Source of the DNA: Tabrizicola soli
GTDB lineage: Bacteria; Pseudomonadota; Alphaproteobacteria; Rhodobacterales; Rhodobacteraceae
Direction of reading: 5' to 3'
Assembly (NCBI RefSeq): GCF_015999335.1
Contig: NZ_JAEACP010000021.1
Span: forward strand, 28,155-92,154
DNA: 64,000 nucleotides
Shown: piece after piece, positions 60,210-64,000 of the stretch
Numbering within the stretch: the stretch's first letter is position 1
Layout: each line of letters starts with the position of its first letter
Notes under the pieces: generated by a model
What the model was told of the DNA's origin: nothing
The model's database searches: none
The model's input: only the letters and a program-made list of their open reading frames with translations
Program-made: the position numbers and the translations under genes

Positions 60210-62708
60210 ATGACCGGACCCGGAACGACGCCACCGCTGAAATCCCTGCTTTGGCCGATGCGGCTGACGCTCGTCGGCCTCTGGGCGGAACGGATGGCGC
60301 GGGCGTTCTGGCCGCTCTGGTCGCTGGCGCTGGCGGTCATGGCTGCCCTGGCCTTCGGGCTTCAGGACCTCGGCCCGCTGCTGCACGCCCGGATCGCGGG
60401 CGGCGCGGTCGCGCTGGCGGCGCTTCTCCTGCTGGCGCTGGGGATGCGGCGCTTCCGTAGACCCACCGTTTCCGATGCGCTCGACCGGCTGGACGCCGCC
60501 ATGCCCGGCCGTCCCATCGCCGCGTTGCGCGACACACAGGTAATCGGCACGACGGACCCCGCCTCGCTGGCCGTCTGGCGGGCGCATCAGGACAGGATGG
60601 CCGCCCGCGCCGCCGGGGCCCGGCCGGTCCGGCCCGACCTGCGGCTGTCCTCGCGCGACCCCTTCTCCCTGCGCTACGTCGCCCTGACCGCCTTCGTCAT
60701 GGCGCTTCTCTTCGGCTCGTTCTGGCGCGCGGCCTCGGTCACCGGGCTTGCGCCCGGCCCCGCCATCGCCATGCCCGGCGGGCCGAGTTGGGAGGCCTGG
60801 GCCCAGCCGCCCGGCTATACCGGCAAGCCTTCGCTCTACCTCAACGACATCACCGCAACCGCGCTGGAACTGCCCACCGGCACCCGCCTGCAGATCCGGC
60901 TCTACGGCCCCGAAGGCACCCTTGCGGTCGAGCAGACCATCGCCGACCAACCATCCGCGCCCCCGGAAACGACCGAGGCCGCCGCCGCCCCCGACGGGAT
61001 GGCCGGCGTGCGCGACTATACCGTCACCCGCTCGGGCAGGCTGTCCATCGAAGGCCCCGGCGGCCGCGAATGGGCGGTGACCGCCATTCCCGACGCCCTG
61101 CCCGCAATCGCCGTCTCGGGCGCCATCGGACGCGAGGGGGACGGCCGCTTCAAGCAGGGCTTCACCGCGTCCGACGATTACGGCGTGGTCGCGGGGCGGG
61201 TGACGATCACCCTCGACCTTGCCAAGGTCGACCGCCGCCACGGCCTGATCCCCGAGCCCGAGCCGGTGGAATCCGTGGTCCTCGACCTGCCGATGCCCCT
61301 CACCGGCGGGCGGGGCGAGGTGACCGAGACGCTGGTCGACGACCTGTCGAAACATGTTTTCGCGAACCTGCCCGTCACCATGGTCTTCGCCGCCCTCGAT
61401 GCCGCCGGACAGGAAGGCCAGTCCGAGCCCTATGCCGTGACCCTGCCCGGCAAACGCTTCTTCGACCCGCTGGCCGCCGCGTTGATCGAGATGCGCCGCG
61501 ACATCCTGTGGAACCGGATCAACGCCCCCCGCGCGGTCGAGCTTCTCAAGGCGGTGACCTTCCGCCCCGAAGGCTTCATCCGCCACGACCGCGCCTTCCT
61601 GCACCTGCGTGTCCTGATGCGCGAGCTTGAGGCGAAGGAGGCCAGCCTTTCGACCGAGGACCGCGATGCCTTGGCCGAAAAGCTCTGGACCATCGCCCTG
61701 ATGGTCGAGGAAGGGAACCTCCAGGACGCGCTGGAACGCTTGCAACGCGCGCAGGACCGGCTGGACGAGGCGATCAGGAACGGCGCTTCGCCCGAAGAGA
61801 TCGACCAGCTGATGAAGGAAATGCAGCAGGCGCTGAACGAATACATGCGCGAACTGGCCGAAGAGGCGCAGCGCAATCCCGGCGACCAGCAGCAGCAGGG
61901 CCAGATGCAGGGCCAGATGATGTCGGGCGACCAGTTGCAGCAGATGCTGGACGAGTTGCAGAAGCTGATGGAGGAGGGTCGCACCGCCGAGGCGGCCGAG
62001 CTGATGGAGCAGCTGCGCCAGCTGATGCAGAACATGCAGGTGGTGCAGGGCGAAGGCGGGCAGGGCAAGGGCGGCCCGATGGGCGAGCTGGGCGATACGC
62101 TCCGCGACCAGCAGGAGCTGTCGGACGACGCCTATCGCGACATGCAGCAGGGCCAGGGTGGGCAGGAGCCGGGGCAGGAGGGCCAGCAGGACGGCGAGGG
62201 CGAAGGCCAGGGCTCGCTGGCCGAGCGCCAGCAGGAGTTGCGCGACCGGCTGGACCAGTTGCAGGACGGCCAGCTGCCGGGTGACGGTGGTGCGCAGGGC
62301 GAGGAAGGGCGCCGGAAGCTCGATCAGGCCGGACGCGCCATGGACGAGGCCGAGGAGGCGCTGCGCCAGGGCGATCTCGACGGCGCGCTCGATCGCCAGG
62401 CCGAGGCGATGGAGGCGATGCGCGACGGGCTGCGCAACTTCGGCGAGGCGCTGGCCGACGAGCAGCGCCAGAACCGCGAAGGCCAGGGCAACGAGCGCGA
62501 CCTCGGCAGCGCCGACCCCAGCGGCCGCGACCCCTTGGGCCGCGAGCCGGGCGATACCGCGCGGATCGGCTCGGACCGGAACATGGTGCAGACCGACCCG
62601 AACAGGCGTGCGCAGGAACTTCTGGACGAGCTTCGCCGCCGCTCGGGCGAGCTGACCCGGCCCAGCGAGGAGCTGGACTATTTCAAGCGGCTCCTGCAGC
62701 TGTTCTGA
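60210..62708 (+). CDS. TIGR02302/DUF4175-type large membrane protein
   Basis: A conserved but uncharacterised alphaproteobacterial protein of 832 residues. Two hydrophobic segments lie near the N-terminus (about 30-50 and 60-82), and one near 150-175. A large exported or cytoplasmic beta domain follows. The C-terminal third (about 480-832) is rich in Gln, Glu and Gly with long coiled-coil heptads (QQMLDELQKLMEEGRTAEAA) and low-complexity runs (GDQQQQGQMQGQ). It lies 27 bases after lysA. Function is unknown; an envelope scaffold is possible. Confidence 0.85.
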   Translation: MTGPGTTPPLKSLLWPMRLTLVGLWAERMARAFWPLWSLALAVMAALAFGLQDLGPLLHARIAGGAVALAALLLLALGMRRFRRPTVSDALDRLDAAMPGRPIAALRDTQVIGTTDPASLAVWRAHQDRMAARAAGARPVRPDLRLSSRDPFSLRYVALTAFVMALLFGSFWRAASVTGLAPGPAIAMPGGPSWEAWAQPPGYTGKPSLYLNDITATALELPTGTRLQIRLYGPEGTLAVEQTIADQPSAPPETTEAAAAPDGMAGVRDYTVTRSGRLSIEGPGGREWAVTAIPDALPAIAVSGAIGREGDGRFKQGFTASDDYGVVAGRVTITLDLAKVDRRHGLIPEPEPVESVVLDLPMPLTGGRGEVTETLVDDLSKHVFANLPVTMVFAALDAAGQEGQSEPYAVTLPGKRFFDPLAAALIEMRRDILWNRINAPRAVELLKAVTFRPEGFIRHDRAFLHLRVLMRELEAKEASLSTEDRDALAEKLWTIALMVEEGNLQDALERLQRAQDRLDEAIRNGASPEEIDQLMKEMQQALNEYMRELAEEAQRNPGDQQQQGQMQGQMMSGDQLQQMLDELQKLMEEGRTAEAAELMEQLRQLMQNMQVVQGEGGQGKGGPMGELGDTLRDQQELSDDAYRDMQQGQGGQEPGQEGQQDGEGEGQGSLAERQQELRDRLDQLQDGQLPGDGGAQGEEGRRKLDQAGRAMDEAEEALRQGDLDGALDRQAEAMEAMRDGLRNFGEALADEQRQNREGQGNERDLGSADPSGRDPLGREPGDTARIGSDRNMVQTDPNRRAQELLDELRRRSGELTRPSEELDYFKRLLQLF

Positions 62709-62715
62709 AGCCCGA

Positions 62716-62741
62716 GGCGCCCCGGTCGAAAACCGGGCGCC
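62716..62741 (+). terminator. Hairpin at the end of the lysA-TIGR02302 operon
   Basis: GGCGCCCCGGT (62716-62726) pairs with ACCGGGCGCC (62732-62741) with one bulged C and loop CGAAA. There is no T run; termination may need Rho. Confidence 0.5.
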
Positions 62742-62743
62742 AG

Positions 62744-62809
62744 CGGAATTCTGCAGAATTCCGGCTCGGAGCCTTCAAAGGCTCCGTCACGATTTCCTGG
62801 AAGAAATCG
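62744..62809. repeat. Three-hairpin palindromic element upstream of gfa
   Basis: CGGAATTCTGCAGAATTCCG (62744-62763) comes first. Then CGGAGCCTT pairs with AAGGCTCCG (62767-62786), and CGATTTC pairs with GAAATCG (62790-62809). The first and third hairpins match those at 58814-58858; the middle one is extra. Confidence 0.75.
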
Positions 62810-62952
62810 CCTCCCAGGCCCGGGCCGGAGGCCGAAGTCGACGATGCGCTGGTGGATCCGGTGGCTCGTGTTTCCAGCCTTTTGGTTGAATTGCCCGACC
62901 TGCGCATTGGTGCGAACCTGTCCGCGTCAACGAAGATCAGGGGAGGCGCGAA

Positions 62953-63528
62953 ATGACGACGGTCAGGATCCACCCGGCGGTGGACAATGGCGTGAAACCC
63001 GGCAGGCCGGGATTCGCGGGCGGGACGCTGCGCTGCAGCTGCACGACGGACCCGGTCGAGGTGGAGATCGCCACGGATTGCCTGCACAACCACGTCTGCG
63101 GCTGCACCAAGTGCTGGAAGCCCGAGGGGGCGATCTTCTCGATGGTCTCGGTGGTGCCATCCGACAAGGTGACGGTGACGCGGAACGGCCACAAGCTGAA
63201 GGTCGTCGATCCTTCGGCCCTGATCCAGCGCCACGCCTGCACGGCTTGCGGCGTGCACATGCATGGGCCGGTCACGCGCGAGAACCACCCCTTCACCGGC
63301 CTCAGCTTCATCCATACCGAGCGGTCGGACGAGGAGGGCTGGTCGCCGCCGACCTTCGCCGCCTTCGTGTCCTCGGTGATCGAGGGCGGCACCCGGCCCG
63401 AAGCGATGGAGGGGATCCGGGCGCGGCTGAACGAGCTGGGCCTGCCGCCCTATGACGCGCTGTCGCCGGGGCTGATGGACTATATCGCCACCTTTACCGC
63501 CCGGGCGAGTGGCGTGTTGAAGGACTAG
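62953..63528 (+). CDS. gfa: S-(hydroxymethyl)glutathione synthase (Gfa)
   Basis: Zinc protein that speeds condensation of formaldehyde with glutathione, 191 residues. Zinc cysteines are in [19 protein letters not shown] and [21 protein letters not shown] precedes ATG 62953. The class III alcohol dehydrogenase gene follows 45 bases later, giving the standard glutathione-dependent formaldehyde oxidation pair of Paracoccus-like bacteria. Confidence 0.96.
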   Translation: MTTVRIHPAVDNGVKPGRPGFAGGTLRCSCTTDPVEVEIATDCLHNHVCGCTKCWKPEGAIFSMVSVVPSDKVTVTRNGHKLKVVDPSALIQRHACTACGVHMHGPVTRENHPFTGLSFIHTERSDEEGWSPPTFAAFVSSVIEGGTRPEAMEGIRARLNELGLPPYDALSPGLMDYIATFTARASGVLKD

Positions 63529-63573
63529 GTCGCCCGGCCCGCCCGGCCGGAAGGATCATTGGGAGGAAAGCTG

Positions 63574-64000
63574 ATGCGCACCCGAGCCGCCGTTGCAGTC
63601 GCCGCCGGACAACCCTTGCAGGTGATGGATGTCAATCTCGACGACCCCAGGGAAGGCGAGGTCCTGGTCGAGATCAAGGCCACCGGCATCTGCCACACCG
63701 ACGAATTCACCCTCTCGGGCGCGGACCCGGAGGGGATCTTCCCCTCCATTCTCGGCCATGAAGGCGCGGGCGTGGTGGTGAAATGCGGGCCGGGGGTGAA
63801 AAGCCTGAAACCCGGCGACCATGTGATCCCGCTCTACACGCCGGAATGCCGGGAATGCCCGTCCTGCCTGTCGCGCAAGACCAACCTCTGCACCGCGATC
63901 CGCGACACGCAAGGCAAGGGGCTGATGCCGGACGGGACGACGCGGTTCTCGATGCTCGACGGCACGCCGATCCATCACTACATGGGCTGCTCGACCTTCG
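63574..64000 (+). CDS. frmA: S-(hydroxymethyl)glutathione dehydrogenase / class III alcohol dehydrogenase (3' end missing)
   Basis: NAD-dependent zinc enzyme oxidising S-hydroxymethylglutathione. The first 142 residues are in the window: [20 protein letters not shown], catalytic zinc ligands in GICHTDE and GHEGAG, and the structural zinc loop [17 protein letters not shown]. The frame is open at the right edge. GGGAGG precedes the ATG. It is called flhA in Paracoccus. Confidence 0.95.
   Translation, partial: MRTRAAVAVAAGQPLQVMDVNLDDPREGEVLVEIKATGICHTDEFTLSGADPEGIFPSILGHEGAGVVVKCGPGVKSLKPGDHVIPLYTPECRECPSCLSRKTNLCTAIRDTQGKGLMPDGTTRFSMLDGTPIHHYMGCSTF

Noticed and set aside
59220..61745. An 841-codon open frame on the minus strand across lysA and the TIGR02302 gene
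   Set aside because: It is antisense to two clear genes, rich in Gly/Arg/Asp/Gln/Val as expected from the mirror of GC-rich codons, and has no recognisable domain.

Overview
The window is about 64 kb of high-GC chromosomal DNA from an alphaproteobacterium, most likely a denitrifying member of the Rhodobacteraceae (Paracoccus/Rhodobacter type). This rests on the nosDFYLX tail of a nitrous-oxide reductase cluster with a nosX gene, a Paracoccus-type 47-residue aa3 oxidase subunit IV, COQ9, an HspQ, a CenR-type response regulator, a glutathione-dependent formaldehyde pathway (gfa plus class III alcohol dehydrogenase), and the dense, overlapping gene packing. No tRNA, rRNA, CRISPR array, transposase or prophage gene was seen; the region looks like stable core and catabolic chromosome.

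Layout. 1-4364: nosD (5' end outside the window), nosF, nosY, nosL, nosX, all overlapping or abutting, ended by a terminator that also ends the convergent XRE-cupin regulator. 4367-10850: a polyamine-type uptake and oxidation cluster (regulator, binding protein, two permeases, ATPase, FAD amine oxidase, cupin protein). 10904-19000: dadA, a LolA-like carrier, a lysozyme-like lipoprotein, hspQ, a STAS/RsbW-type partner-switching pair, gamma-glutamyltransferase, free-methionine-sulfoxide reductase, homocysteine methyltransferase and an RluA-type pseudouridine synthase. 19050-25194: an iron-sulfur old-yellow-enzyme demethylase, an aldehyde dehydrogenase with a palindromic operator, and a translationally coupled mobA-mobB-unknown-GNAT operon. 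25303-37222: small lipoprotein and cox IV genes, an acyl-CoA dehydrogenase/MBL hydrolase pair, tsaC, mscL, msrQ, ald with a divergent Lrp regulator, rpsU, coq9, a quinone oxidoreductase, an RNase T2 and a DUF1013 regulator. 37351-44088: a complete ydcSTUVW-like operon (putrescine-type ABC importer plus gamma-aminobutyraldehyde dehydrogenase) behind a LysR gene. 44283-54505: YdcZ-like protein, leuS-lptE-holA, a porin, yggS, a YkuD transpeptidase, ribA and a CenR-type regulator. 54506-54786: two tandem structured small-RNA candidates. 54891-64000: xthA, a RES-domain protein without antitoxin, tlpA-like/argH, lysA, a large TIGR02302-type membrane protein, gfa and the start of the class III alcohol dehydrogenase.

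The catabolic theme is import and oxidation of small nitrogen compounds: two separate polyamine-type ABC systems, an FAD amine oxidase, gamma-aminobutyraldehyde dehydrogenase, D-amino acid and alanine dehydrogenases, gamma-glutamyltransferase and a methylated-amine-type demethylase.

The most notable non-coding signal is the pair of homologous RNAs after the CenR-type gene. They share an identical hairpin loop, a stem with a compensatory base-pair change, a UCCUCCC anti-Shine-Dalgarno motif and a terminator each. The window also holds several families of dispersed palindromic repeats, two leader hairpins that cover start signals, and one small possibly frameshifted membrane ORF.
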